From: an uncultured bacterium
GTDB taxonomy: Bacteria > Verrucomicrobiota > Verrucomicrobiia > CAIQCK01
Length of the DNA stretch: 64,000 nt
Assembly (NCBI GenBank): GCA_903870275.1
Contig: CAIQCK010000098.1
Span: 1 to 64,000, forward strand
Direction: 5' to 3'
Shown: positions 39,964-48,330 of the stretch, one piece after another
Layout of the letters: each line of letters opens with the position of its first letter
Numbering within the stretch: the stretch's first letter is position 1
Translations under genes and position numbers: made by a program
The notes under the pieces: model-generated
Told to the model about the DNA's origin: nothing
Databases searched by the model: none
Seen by the model: only the letters and a program-made list of their open reading frames with translations

Positions 39964-40509
39964 CTACCGCACCACGAGCAGACTCTTGCTTTCGCCGCTT
40001 TCATTGCCCACCTTGCGGCGGAGGAAGTCGAGAATCTCGTGTTCCAGCCGGCTACAGGAAACACTCCAGTTTTTCCTGCCGGCCAGTAGTTTCACGCACG
40101 GGCGCAGGCCGGTGAATTGGATGAACCGGGCCGGATGACCGCTCAGGTCGCGCACGGTTTTCTCCAGTTCCTTGAAGAACACCAGTTCGAAACCGTAGCC
40201 CGCTTGCACGGCGAGTTTGCGCAGGTCGGCTGAGAACGCCGCCGGCTTGTCGCTGTCAATGACTTCGCAGCAGCACACCAGCACGCGTTCGAGCACCTCG
40301 TTCAGCGCCCCCTCGTCCACGATGTCGCGGTCCAAGTCGGTGTGAAAGTAGTGCATCACGGCGTGCGCGATCTGCCGCGCCACCCACAGCTCGATCTTGC
40401 CGATGGTCGGGTGCTCCGTGATCTGATGGGCCAGTTGCTCCAGCGTCAGCGGCTCGCACTGGCCGCTCGCCCGCACCACAAAAAGGACATCTTCCCGCAC
40501 GTCTATCAT
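39964..40509 (-). CDS. Hypothetical protein downstream of nrdR
   Basis: A 181-residue soluble protein without an assigned family. The N-terminal stretch LFVVRASGQCEPLTLEQLAHQI weakly resembles an ATP-cone start (V-x-K-R-D-G-x-x-E-P-F-D), and the next part has ARQIAHAVMHYF. It starts 33 bases after the nrdR stop and is probably cotranscribed with it. If the ATP-cone resemblance is real it could be a nucleotide-sensing partner of NrdR, but the similarity is too slight to rely on. Confidence 0.6.
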   Translation of the reverse strand: MIDVREDVLFVVRASGQCEPLTLEQLAHQITEHPTIGKIELWVARQIAHAVMHYFHTDLDRDIVDEGALNEVLERVLVCCCEVIDSDKPAAFSADLRKLAVQAGYGFELVFFKELEKTVRDLSGHPARFIQFTGLRPCVKLLAGRKNWSVSCSRLEHEILDFLRRKVGNESGESKSLLVVR

Positions 40510-40542
40510 AGTCTTCTCCCGCCGCTCGCCTCAGCTCGCGGC

Positions 40543-40998
40543 TCAAGATTTGTTGCTCATCTCCTGGATGGTGTGCACAAACTCGTTGATATCGCGGAAC
40601 TGGCGATAGACCGACGCAAACCGCACGTAGGCCACCTCGTCGAGTTCGCTCAAGTGTTTCATTACCGCCTCGCCGATGACCGTCGCCGGCACCTCGCGGT
40701 CGTATTGGTTGCCGAGTTCTTCGGCAATGGCCTCGACCGTCCGGTCAATCTGCTCGGCGCTGACCGGCCGTTTTTCGCACGCTTTCAACAGACCGGCCGC
40801 CAGTTTGCGCCGGTCGAAATCCTCCCGCCGCCCGTCACGCTTGACCACCAACAGCGTCTCGCGCTCGGTTTCCTCGTAGGTGGTGAAACGATGGCCACAG
40901 CCCAGACACTCCCTTCGACGTCGGATCACGGCCCCATCCCGCGACATCCTGGAGTCGATGACCTTGTCATCTGTATGGCGGCATTTTGGACAGAGCAT
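40543..40998 (-). CDS. nrdR: Transcriptional repressor of ribonucleotide reductase genes
   Basis: NrdR has a zinc ribbon followed by an ATP-cone. Here the ribbon is MLCPKCRHTDDKVIDSRMSR with a second pair in RRECLGCGHRFTTYE, and the ATP-cone is VVKRDGRREDFDRRKLAAGL. The C-terminus YVRFASVYRQFRDINEF is typical. The ATG at 40998 is used because it begins directly at the zinc ribbon; the usual length of about 151 residues results. It represses nrd genes when dATP is high. No nrd gene is in this window. Confidence 0.97.
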   Translation of the reverse strand: MLCPKCRHTDDKVIDSRMSRDGAVIRRRRECLGCGHRFTTYEETERETLLVVKRDGRREDFDRRKLAAGLLKACEKRPVSAEQIDRTVEAIAEELGNQYDREVPATVIGEAVMKHLSELDEVAYVRFASVYRQFRDINEFVHTIQEMSNKS

Positions 40999-41135
40999 CA
41001 GCTTATAACCTCTACAGGCTGTGGTGGTCAGGTTGCTAACATACAATCCATTGGGCTGTCAACGTGTTTTTTTCCATTCAGCCGCCTTGACAGTGGCCCG
41101 CCTCTACAACATCATCCGCCGAAAACAAAGGCATT

Positions 41136-42452
41136 ATGGCAGATTTTCAACCCTTTCAAGCTTGGACCTGCAACCTCGACCGCCTCCGCCAGCAGCCGGA
41201 GCGTGGCGCGGGTCTGACTGACGTGCTCACCGAGCCTTACGACAAAATCACACCCGAAATGCAGGCGGCTTACTACGCGCGCCACGACCATAACATTGTG
41301 CGCGTCATCCTCGGCCGCGAGGAGCCGGGCGACACCGAGCAGCGCAACAAATACACACGCGCCGCCGGTTTTTTTAACGCGTGGCAGCGGGAGAGCTTTC
41401 TCGTCCGCCGCGAGCGGCCGGCGATTTTCGCCTACGAGCAGACTTTTCGCGTCGGCGGCCGCGAGCTGACCCGTCGCGCCTTGATCGGCCGCGTGCGTCT
41501 CAGCCGGCCGGAGGAAGGCCACATCCTGCCGCATGAGCGCACACTCAGCAAACCGAAGGCGGACCGGCTTAATCTGCTGCGCCACGCTCGCGCGCATTTC
41601 GGCCAGATTTTTCTGCTCCATCCCGGCGACGGCGCGGAACTGGCATCGGCGCGCGCCGCGGCGACGCCGCTGGCGAAGTTTGAGGACGCCTACGGCGTCC
41701 GGCATCGCCTTGCGGCGATCGAGGCCGGCGCGGCGCTGAAGGCTGTGCAGCAAACGCTGCTGCCGCTCAAGTTTTACATTGCCGACGGCCACCATCGGTT
41801 CGAGACATCGCTCAACTATCGCGATGAGATGCGGCGGCAGCATCCAAACGCAGGGTCTGACGCGCCGTTCGAGTTCACGATGGCGACACTCGTGGCGATG
41901 GATGATCCGGGACTGGTTGTGTTGCCGACGCACCGGATGGTTCACCACATCGCCAACTTCAACGCCGACGCGCTGCGTCGCTCGATGGCGGAATGGTTCG
42001 AGCTTGAACCCGCCGCCAGCCTCGACGCGCTGCAGGCGCGGATGGCGCAAACGCCCGCCGGCGTTCACTGGTTCGGTTTGTTCCTGCCCGCCGCGGGTTT
42101 CACGCTGCTGAAACTGCGCCTCGATCGTGACCGCGCGCCGCTGTTTGCCGGCCAGCCGCCGCTCTGGGCGGATCTCGACGTGGCGATCCTGCACACGTTG
42201 ATTCTCGACCGGATGCTTGGCATCAATGAGGAGAAGTTGCGCGAGGAATCCAACGTCCACTACTTGCGCGAGGCGGCGGCGGGCGTCGAGAGTGTTCGCG
42301 GAGGGCAGGGACAGGCGTTCTTCCTGCTCAACCCGACGCCGGTGCGCGCCGTGCAGGCCATCGCCGACGCGCGTTCACGGATGCCGCAAAAGAGCACGGA
42401 TTTCTATCCGAAGCTGCCAACGGGGATGACGATCTACGACGTATCGGTGTAG
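41136..42452 (+). CDS. DUF1015-family protein
   Basis: The family signatures are DVLTEPYDKITPEMQAAYY near the N-terminus, then LPHERTLSKPKADRL and FYIADGHHRFETSLNYRDEM. The full length of 438 residues is typical. DUF1015 proteins are widespread (HTH-like to kinase-related), conserved in anaerobes and Verrucomicrobiota, and without an established activity. The gene is divergent from nrdR and ends at 42452, six bases before a REPIN. Confidence 0.85.
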   Translation: MADFQPFQAWTCNLDRLRQQPERGAGLTDVLTEPYDKITPEMQAAYYARHDHNIVRVILGREEPGDTEQRNKYTRAAGFFNAWQRESFLVRRERPAIFAYEQTFRVGGRELTRRALIGRVRLSRPEEGHILPHERTLSKPKADRLNLLRHARAHFGQIFLLHPGDGAELASARAAATPLAKFEDAYGVRHRLAAIEAGAALKAVQQTLLPLKFYIADGHHRFETSLNYRDEMRRQHPNAGSDAPFEFTMATLVAMDDPGLVVLPTHRMVHHIANFNADALRRSMAEWFELEPAASLDALQARMAQTPAGVHWFGLFLPAAGFTLLKLRLDRDRAPLFAGQPPLWADLDVAILHTLILDRMLGINEEKLREESNVHYLREAAAGVESVRGGQGQAFFLLNPTPVRAVQAIADARSRMPQKSTDFYPKLPTGMTIYDVSV

Positions 42453-42457
42453 AAGGT

Positions 42458-42531
42458 GTAGCGCAGGCATCCTTGCCTGCGATGTTTTGCTTTTGGGTGG
42501 ACAAAGCCGCCGGCAGGGATGCCGGCGCTAC
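42458..42531. repeat. REPIN-like pair; its right foot contains the pfkB stop codon
   Basis: The left unit GTAGCGCAGGCATCC.. (42458-42480) and the right unit (42509-42531, reverse GTAGCGCCGGCATCC..) have the same architecture with compensating stem changes (CAGGCA/TGCCTG against CCGGCA/TGCCGG). The outer bases are GTAG and CTAC. The minus-strand TAG inside the right foot is the pfkB stop. Confidence 0.7.
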
Positions 42532-43460
42532 AGTTTCCGCACGGTCACTTTCGGCAGCAGCCGTCGCATCTGGCGGGCGCAGCAGCCATTCGGCGTCGGC
42601 GGGCAAGCCACGTGCGCCGCGCCTGTTGCCACGCCCCAGCGCAACGCCTCCGGAAGATCGAGTCCGCGCGACAACGCGACGGCAATGGCTCCTGCCAGCG
42701 CATCGCCCGGCCCGACGTTGTTGCGCCGCGGCACGCCCGGCGAACGCGAGATCCAGCATCCCTCGGCGGTTGCAAGCACCGCACCCTGCGCGCCGCGCGA
42801 GATGACCGCCGCCTCCGCACCCATTTGCACGAGCCTGCGCGCCGCGCGCGCCACGGCTCGCGTCGTTTCCAGCCGGCCGCCGAGCAGCCGCCGCGCTTCG
42901 TGGACGTTCGGCTTCACCAGGAACGGCTTTGCCTGCAACCCGCGCCGCAACGGCTCGCCGTCGGTGTCGAGAATGACGCGCACGCCGCGACGATTGGCCA
43001 CGCGGATGATCTCCGCGTAAGTGCCCGCCGGCAGGCCGGGCGGCAGGCTGCCGCTGATCACCAACAACGCCGCGCGCGGCAGGTTGCGCTCGACGGCGTC
43101 CATCACCTGTTGCAACTCGCGCGCCGTCAGCCTCGGCCCTGGCGCGTTCAGGCGCGTGTGCACGCGCCCGCCGGCTTCGTGAATGTTGATGTTCATGCGC
43201 GTCTCGCCGGCGATGGACACCAGCTTGGCGCGGATGCGTGTCTGGCTGAAACGATTCAGGAAATCCATTCCCATGTGACCGCCGATGGGTGCGATGGCCA
43301 GCGTCTTGCCGCCGAGCGCCTGCACGACGCGGGAGACGTTGATGCCCTTGCCGCCGGCCTCGCGGTTTTTGGAAACGACGCGGTTCACGTCGTCGCGTAT
43401 CAGTCGGCGCACTTCGACTTCCACGTCAATGCACGGGTTTAACGTCAGCGTCAGGATCAT
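42528..43460 (-). CDS. 1-phosphofructokinase-type PfkB-family sugar kinase
   Basis: PfkB-family kinase of the FruK/LacC group, which phosphorylates sugar phosphates such as fructose 1-phosphate or tagatose 6-phosphate. Visible motifs: LTLNPCIDVEVEV, the glycine-rich GGKGINVSRVVQALGG, ISGSLPPGLPAGTYAEII, KPNVHEARRLLG and the catalytic VGPGDALAGAIAVAL with the active-site Asp. At 310 residues it is normal. Its start overlaps the coaB stop as ATGA. The exact sugar is not known. Its last codons and stop lie in a REP element. Confidence 0.88.
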   Translation of the reverse strand: MILTLTLNPCIDVEVEVRRLIRDDVNRVVSKNREAGGKGINVSRVVQALGGKTLAIAPIGGHMGMDFLNRFSQTRIRAKLVSIAGETRMNINIHEAGGRVHTRLNAPGPRLTARELQQVMDAVERNLPRAALLVISGSLPPGLPAGTYAEIIRVANRRGVRVILDTDGEPLRRGLQAKPFLVKPNVHEARRLLGGRLETTRAVARAARRLVQMGAEAAVISRGAQGAVLATAEGCWISRSPGVPRRNNVGPGDALAGAIAVALSRGLDLPEALRWGVATGAAHVACPPTPNGCCARQMRRLLPKVTVRKL

Positions 43461-44143
43461 GACTGTTCCAGTTTGCGCACGCGCGCCACGCAGGCGCGTT
43501 TCACAATGCGTCGCGCCAGAGCCAGCTTGCTCGCACGCCGCGGCCGTTCAACGGCGCCATCGCGGCCGATGAGGATGATCTCGTTGCGGTCGGAGCCGAA
43601 ACCCGTTCCGGGCCGGCTCACGTCATTCGCCACGATCATATCGAAATTCTTTCGCTCCATTTTCTCGCGGGCGTTAGTCTGGACGCGCTGCGTCTCCGCC
43701 GCAAAGCCCGCCAGCACCTGGCCTGGCCGGAGGGATTTTCCAAGGGTCGCCGCGATGTCCACCGTTGGTTTCAACGTCAACACCAGTTTTGTCTTTCGCT
43801 TTCCGCCTGCCTCCTTCTTCATTTTTTGCCGCGCCCGGTTCGCGGGCGTCCAGTCGGCAACCGCGGCGGATAGAATAATGATATCGGCGCGTTTGGCACG
43901 AAGAAAAACTTCGCGCGCCATCTCCGCGGCGGTCTCGACGCGGACCAGCGCCACGCCGCGCGGCGCCGCCAGCGCCACCGGCCCGCTGACGAGCGTCACG
44001 ATCGCGCCCGCCTCGCGCGCGGCCCGCGCCAGCGCGTAGCCCATCTTGCCCGACGACGGGTTCGAGAGGAACCGCACCGGATCGAGCCATTCGCGCGTCG
44101 GCCCGGCGGTGATGAGAAAGCGAAGTTGGTTCGGCGTTGGCAT
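43457..44143 (-). CDS. coaB: Phosphopantothenoylcysteine synthetase (separate CoaB)
   Basis: Makes 4'-phosphopantothenoylcysteine in coenzyme A synthesis. The N-terminal signature is FLITAGPTREWLDPVRFLSN with PSSGKMGYALARAA, followed by IILSAAVADWTP and the C-terminal VLAGFAAET and VANDVS. In most bacteria this domain is fused to CoaC in one CoaBC protein. Here it is a free 228-residue protein, with coaC just upstream as its own gene. Confidence 0.93.
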   Translation of the reverse strand: MPTPNQLRFLITAGPTREWLDPVRFLSNPSSGKMGYALARAAREAGAIVTLVSGPVALAAPRGVALVRVETAAEMAREVFLRAKRADIIILSAAVADWTPANRARQKMKKEAGGKRKTKLVLTLKPTVDIAATLGKSLRPGQVLAGFAAETQRVQTNAREKMERKNFDMIVANDVSRPGTGFGSDRNEIILIGRDGAVERPRRASKLALARRIVKRACVARVRKLEQS

Positions 44144-44226
44144 TATCTGATTCGCGCAATATGGCTCGATGCAGAGGCGCAGAGGAACGCGAGAGGTCTT
44201 GTCTCCGCGTTAAACCAGCCGCTCCG

Positions 44227-44787
44227 TCATTTTCGTTTCCTGCCGTGCTTCAACAGCCGCTCGATTTCGGCGGCGATGCCGTTCACATTCCAGAGACGGC
44301 CCAGACCTTCGTAACCGCACGCCAGCATCCCGGCCTCCGGCCCGATGAACTGCGCGCCGCGTTTCTTCAGCGTCATCACGTTCTGCTGCGTCGCGGGGTG
44401 CTGCCACATCTTGCCGTTCATCGCCGGCGCGATCAACAGTGGCGCCTGGCAGGCGAGTGCGATCGAACTGAGCGCGTCGTCCGCGAGGCCGAGCGCCAGC
44501 TTGGCGATGACGTTGGCCGTCGCCGGCGCGATCACCAGCAGATCGGCGTCGTCGGCCAGCGACACGTGCTGCGGTTTCCATTCTGCCGGCTCTTCAAAAA
44601 GGTTGAGCGTCACCGGATGGCGCGAGAGCGTGGCGAACGTCAGCGGCGTCACCAGTTCCGTCGCCTCGCGCGTCATGATGACTTGGACCGTGTGGCCGGC
44701 CTTGACGAGCTTGCTGACGAGGTCGGCCGCCTTGTAGGCCGCTATCGAGCCGGTCACGCCGACCAGGATTGTGGCTTTGCTTTCCAT
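44227..44787 (-). CDS. coaC: Phosphopantothenoylcysteine decarboxylase (separate CoaC)
   Basis: FMN-dependent decarboxylase of coenzyme A synthesis. It starts ILVGVTGSIAAYKAADLVSKL, contains ATLSRHPVTLNLFEE, the ADLLVIAPATANVIAKLA flavin-site segment, the catalytic PAMNGKMWQHPATQ and the lid GMLACGYEGLGRL. Its length of about 186 residues corresponds to the CoaC half of CoaBC. The ATG at 44787 avoids overlap with gmk. It lies 83 bases before coaB. Confidence 0.94.
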   Translation of the reverse strand: MESKATILVGVTGSIAAYKAADLVSKLVKAGHTVQVIMTREATELVTPLTFATLSRHPVTLNLFEEPAEWKPQHVSLADDADLLVIAPATANVIAKLALGLADDALSSIALACQAPLLIAPAMNGKMWQHPATQQNVMTLKKRGAQFIGPEAGMLACGYEGLGRLWNVNGIAAEIERLLKHGRKRK

Positions 44788-44794
44788 TGCTTCG

Positions 44795-45412
44795 TTATTC
44801 CGTTTCAAAACTCAGTCGTTGCGACCGGCACCGCTCGGCGTCCACGATCGCCTGCATCTGCCGATAATCCTCCTCGATCGGGCCGGTCACAATCACATAA
44901 TCGTATTCGCGCCAGTGCGCCATCTCGCGCGTGGCCTCCGCAAGCCGCCGCGCGATGGTTGCCTCATCGTCGGTGCCGCGTCTGCGCAGGCGTTGTTCGA
45001 GCAGTTGCAGCGACGGCGGCATCAGGAAGACGCTCACCAGCGCGTGGCGAAGGCGCGGGTCGGCCTTGGCGAGTTGGCAGACAATCGCCGCGCCCTGCAC
45101 GTCAATGTTCAGCAACGCGTCGCGCCCCGCCGCAAGCAACTCCTCGACCGTCTTCCTCAGCGTGCCGTAATAATGGCCGTGGACCTGCGCGTGTTCGAGG
45201 AACTCGCCGCGAGCGACGCGCTTCTCAAAATCGTCGCGGGTCAGAAAATAGTAGTCGTGGCCTTCCACCTCGGCGCCGCGCGCGGGGCGCGTCGTGCAGG
45301 AGATCGAACGCACCACGTTCGCGTCGGCCGCCATCAGCCGGTTGCACAGTGTGGTCTTGCCGCCGCCCGAAGGCGATGACAACACCACCAATAGGCCCTC
45401 CTTGGGTTTCAT
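44795..45412 (-). CDS. gmk: Guanylate kinase
   Basis: Phosphorylates GMP to GDP. The P-loop is SSPSGGGKTTLCNRL, followed by SISCTTRPARGAEVEGHDYYF (GMP-binding) and the lid-region RLRRRGTDDEATIARRL. At 205 residues it is typical. The gene follows yicC by six bases, the usual yicC-gmk pairing. Confidence 0.97.
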   Translation of the reverse strand: MKPKEGLLVVLSSPSGGGKTTLCNRLMAADANVVRSISCTTRPARGAEVEGHDYYFLTRDDFEKRVARGEFLEHAQVHGHYYGTLRKTVEELLAAGRDALLNIDVQGAAIVCQLAKADPRLRHALVSVFLMPPSLQLLEQRLRRRGTDDEATIARRLAEATREMAHWREYDYVIVTGPIEEDYRQMQAIVDAERCRSQRLSFETE

Positions 45413-45418
45413 GGGTGT

Positions 45419-46297
45419 CTACTCGATGTTCTGCACCTGCTCGCGGATTTTTTCAAGCTCCGCTTTCAGCGTCACCACCGTTTGCGTGATGGCGATGTCG
45501 TTGGCCTTGGAGCCGATGGTGTTGATCTCGCGGCCCAGCTCCTGCGAGAGGAAATCCAGCGTGCGGCCCACCGGCTCGGCGGAGGCCAGGCAACCGGCGA
45601 ACTGGTCAAGGTGGCTCGACAGGCGCGTCAACTCTTCCGTGATGTCGGCGCGGTCGGCGAAGATCACCACTTCCTTGAGCAGTCGCTCGTCGTCCATCGA
45701 CAGTTCCACGCCGGAGTTCTTGATGCGCGCGTGCAGTTGCTGCTGGTAGCGTTTCGCCACGTTTGGCGCTTCGGCGCGGATTTTTGCGACGCCACTGCGG
45801 AGCAACCCGAGCCGCTTGTTCAGGTCAGCCGCCAGATGTTTGCCTTCGCGCTCGCGCATCTTCACCAACTGGTCGAGTGCGCGGTTCAACGCGGCTTCCA
45901 CTAGGGGGCCGAGCGATCCGGCGTCGGTCTCCGCCTCGACGACGCTCACCACACCCGGCGCGCGCAGCAGCGAATCGAGCGTGATCGAGCCGTCAATGCC
46001 CAGTTCGCGGTGCAGCTTCTTCGTCGCCTGCAGGTAAGCCTTCGCCACCGCCACGTCCACCTGCACCTGCGCTCGCGGCCGGTCCGGCCCGGGATGGTAG
46101 CCGATGGCGACGTTGAGCCGGCCGCGGGCGACGCGCGTATTGATGATGTCGCGGATGCGCGGCTCCAACTCGATCAACTCGCGCGGGAGGTTGATGGTGA
46201 TGTCGCTTTGCTTGCGGTTGACCGAGTTCAGCTCGACCGTGATCTTCACGCCGTGGCGCGAACATTCGCCGCGCCCGTAGCCAGTCATGCTTTTCAT
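45419..46297 (-). CDS. yicC: YicC-family endoribonuclease
   Basis: Family motifs: MKSMTGYGRGE at the N-terminus, ELNSVNRKQSDITINLPREL, and the C-terminal GRTLDFLSQELGREINTIGSK followed by NDIAITQTVVTLKAELEKIREQVQNIE. At 292 residues it is full length. YicC members are described as RNases that act on certain small RNAs. It is located upstream of gmk as in many bacteria. Confidence 0.95.
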   Translation of the reverse strand: MKSMTGYGRGECSRHGVKITVELNSVNRKQSDITINLPRELIELEPRIRDIINTRVARGRLNVAIGYHPGPDRPRAQVQVDVAVAKAYLQATKKLHRELGIDGSITLDSLLRAPGVVSVVEAETDAGSLGPLVEAALNRALDQLVKMREREGKHLAADLNKRLGLLRSGVAKIRAEAPNVAKRYQQQLHARIKNSGVELSMDDERLLKEVVIFADRADITEELTRLSSHLDQFAGCLASAEPVGRTLDFLSQELGREINTIGSKANDIAITQTVVTLKAELEKIREQVQNIE

Positions 46298-46305
46298 AAT
46301 GATGA

Positions 46306-46362
46306 TGGAGTAGTGGAGTATTGGAGTATTGGGGTGGAAAACTCCATCACTCCATTACTCCA
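46306..46362. repeat. Short-period inverted array overlapping the trpB stop
   Basis: TGGAGTA-type units (46306-46327) are followed after a short loop by their approximate reverse complement (46341-46362). The minus-strand TAA that ends trpB (46355-46357) lies in the right arm. It may act as a hairpin between trpB and yicC. Confidence 0.6.
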
Positions 46363-47554
46363 ATTTAAGTATTTCCGCCGCCTGTTGCACGTCCTTGTCG
46401 CCGCGACCGGAAAGGTTGACGATGACAATCCGGTTTTTCTTGAGCGTCGGCGCCAGCTTCATGACGTGCGCCACGGCGTGCGCGCTCTCCAGCGCCGGGA
46501 TGATGCCTTCCTTCTCGGCGAGAAACCGGAACGCCCGCAACGCCTCCTTGTCAGTGGCGTAGGTGTATTCGACGCGCTTCCGATCGCGCAGCCAGGCGTG
46601 CTCCGGCCCTACGGCCGCGTAATCGAGTCCCGCGCTGACCGAGTGCGTCAATTCGATCTGCCCGTCGGCATTTTGCAGCACGTAGGTCCGTGTGCCTTGC
46701 AACACGCCCAGCGAGCCGCCGGCAAACCGCGCCGCGTGATCGCCCGGCCGGATGCCGCGCCCACCGGCCTCGACGCCGATAAGCCGCACTTTTTTGTCGC
46801 CGAGGAACGGATGAAAAATGCCAATGGAGTTCGAGCCGCCGCCGACGCACGCGATGATCGCGTCGGGCAGGCGTTTCTCGCGGGCCAGAATCTGCCGGCG
46901 CGCCTCGCGGCCGATGCAGCTCTGGAAATCGCGGACCATCATCGGATACGGATGGCTGCCGAGGGCGCTGCCGAGGATGTAGTGCGTCGAACGGACGTTC
47001 GTGGTCCAGTCGCGCATCGCTTCGCTGATGGCTTCTTTGAGCGTGCGCTGGCCGGCGCTGACGCCGACAACCTTCGCGCCGAGCAACCGCATGCGATAGA
47101 CGTTGAGCGCCTGCCGCGCCATGTCCACCTCGCCCATGTAAATGACGCACTCCAGGCCGAACATCGCCGCCACCGTCGCCGTCGCCACGCCGTGCTGGCC
47201 CGCGCCGGTCTCGGCAATGATCCGCCGCTTGCCGAGCCGCCGCGCCAGCAACACCTGGCCGAGGCAGTTGTTGATCTTGTGCGCGCCGGTGTGGAGCATG
47301 TCCTCGCGCTTGAGGTAAATCTTCGCGCCGCCCAGCTCGCGCGTCAGCCGCTCCGCGAAATAAAGCCGCGTCGGACGGCCGGCGTATTCGCGCAGGTAAT
47401 AGTCCAACTCGCGGCGGAACTTCGCGTCGCGGCGCGCGCGGGCGTATTCGGCCGCCAGCTCCTGCAGTGCCGGCATCAGTGTTTCCGGCACGAACATGCC
47501 GCCGTAAGGTCCGAAGTGGCCCTGCTTGTCAGGTTGTGATTTCAATTCTTGCAT
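46355..47554 (-). CDS. trpB: Tryptophan synthase beta chain
   Basis: Joins indole and serine to make tryptophan using PLP. The PLP lysine is in HTGAHKINNCLGQVLLA. Other signatures: GPYGGMFVPETLMPALQEL, AETGAGQHGVATATVAA, and the phosphate-binding VGGGSNSIGIFHPFL. At 399 residues it is full length. No trpA is in the window. It follows trpF, separated by a REPIN. Confidence 0.97.
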   Translation of the reverse strand: MQELKSQPDKQGHFGPYGGMFVPETLMPALQELAAEYARARRDAKFRRELDYYLREYAGRPTRLYFAERLTRELGGAKIYLKREDMLHTGAHKINNCLGQVLLARRLGKRRIIAETGAGQHGVATATVAAMFGLECVIYMGEVDMARQALNVYRMRLLGAKVVGVSAGQRTLKEAISEAMRDWTTNVRSTHYILGSALGSHPYPMMVRDFQSCIGREARRQILAREKRLPDAIIACVGGGSNSIGIFHPFLGDKKVRLIGVEAGGRGIRPGDHAARFAGGSLGVLQGTRTYVLQNADGQIELTHSVSAGLDYAAVGPEHAWLRDRKRVEYTYATDKEALRAFRFLAEKEGIIPALESAHAVAHVMKLAPTLKKNRIVIVNLSGRGDKDVQQAAEILKLE

Positions 47555-47562
47555 CTGATTTT

Positions 47563-47632
47563 GTAGCCGCCGACGTCAGGAGGCGGACGAATCTGTCGCG
47601 TGCGTTGTCCGCCTGCTTGCGCCGGCGGCTAC
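47563..47632. repeat. REPIN-like pair between trpF and trpB; right foot contains the trpF stop
   Basis: The arms 47563-47588 and 47607-47632 are reverse complements with four differences and carry GTAG and CTAC at the outer ends. The sequence family is the same as at 19254-19324. The minus-strand TAG stop of trpF (47629-47631) is in the right foot. The hairpin sits nine bases upstream of the trpB start. Confidence 0.7.
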
Positions 47633-48255
47633 GACACATCTTGCCGGCATGCGCGCATAAACTCTCTCATCTTTTCGTGATCCTTCCTGCCGGGCGAAAA
47701 CTCGACGCCGCTGCTCACATCCACGCCGTCGGGCCGCGCGATGGCGACGGCCTCGCGGACGTTTGCGGGCGTCAGGCCGCCCGACAAGATCACCGACCGG
47801 CCGGCCTTTTTAGCCTCGCGCGCGAGCGACCAGTCGAACGTCCTGCCCGTGCCGCCGTGAGAGGTCGAACTGTAGCTATCGAGCAAAACAGCGTCAACGA
47901 CCGAGTAGCCGGCCAGCGGCGCCAGACTCGCGGCGTTCGCGACGCGGAACGCCTTCCAGACTTTCGCGCGGCCCTGCCACTGCGCGCAAAATTCCGGCGT
48001 CTCTTCGCCGTGAAGTTGCAGCGTGTCAAACGCGCCGGCCGCCAGCAGCCGTTCCACTTCCTCGCGCGACGGATTCACCAGCACGGCGACGCGTTGAACG
48101 TGGCGCGGCACCAGCTCCGCAATGCGAGCCGCCGCCTCCACCGCCACGAACCGTTTGCTCTGGGGCCACAGGACGAAGCCAAGCGCGTCCGCGCTGGCGT
48201 TCACCGCCGCCAGCGCATCGTCTTCGTTCGTGATGCCGCAGATTTTGACGAGCAT
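47629..48255 (-). CDS. trpF: Phosphoribosylanthranilate isomerase
   Basis: Catalyses the Amadori rearrangement in tryptophan synthesis. The (beta/alpha)8 barrel starts LVKICGITNEDDALAAVNAS with the catalytic cysteine, and includes ADALGFVLWPQSKRFV, DAVLLDSYSSTSHGGTGRTFDWSL in two parts, LSGGLTPANVREAV and VDVSSGVEFSPGRKD. At 208 residues it is standard. Its stop codon is provided by a REP foot. Confidence 0.96.
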   Translation of the reverse strand: MLVKICGITNEDDALAAVNASADALGFVLWPQSKRFVAVEAAARIAELVPRHVQRVAVLVNPSREEVERLLAAGAFDTLQLHGEETPEFCAQWQGRAKVWKAFRVANAASLAPLAGYSVVDAVLLDSYSSTSHGGTGRTFDWSLAREAKKAGRSVILSGGLTPANVREAVAIARPDGVDVSSGVEFSPGRKDHEKMREFMRACRQDVS

Positions 48256-48267
48256 GGATCGGGACTA

Positions 48268-48330
48268 GTAATTCGTGATTTGTGATTGGTAATGGGTGAG
48301 TCTTATAACGGAGAGCGATTTACGAATCAC
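48268..48330. repeat. Weak short-period inverted sequence between trpF and trpC
   Basis: ATTCGTGATTTGTGATTGGT-like units at 48271-48290 are partly complementary to GATTTACGAATCAC at 48317-48330. The resemblance to the other short-period arrays is moderate, and the right end enters the trpC stop region. Confidence 0.35.

Noticed and set aside
41022..41095. TTGACA hexamers between nrdR and the DUF1015 gene as promoters
   Set aside because: Both orientations show a good -35 box, but no -10 box at 16-18 bases; spacing to the nearest TATGTT or TACAAC is too short.
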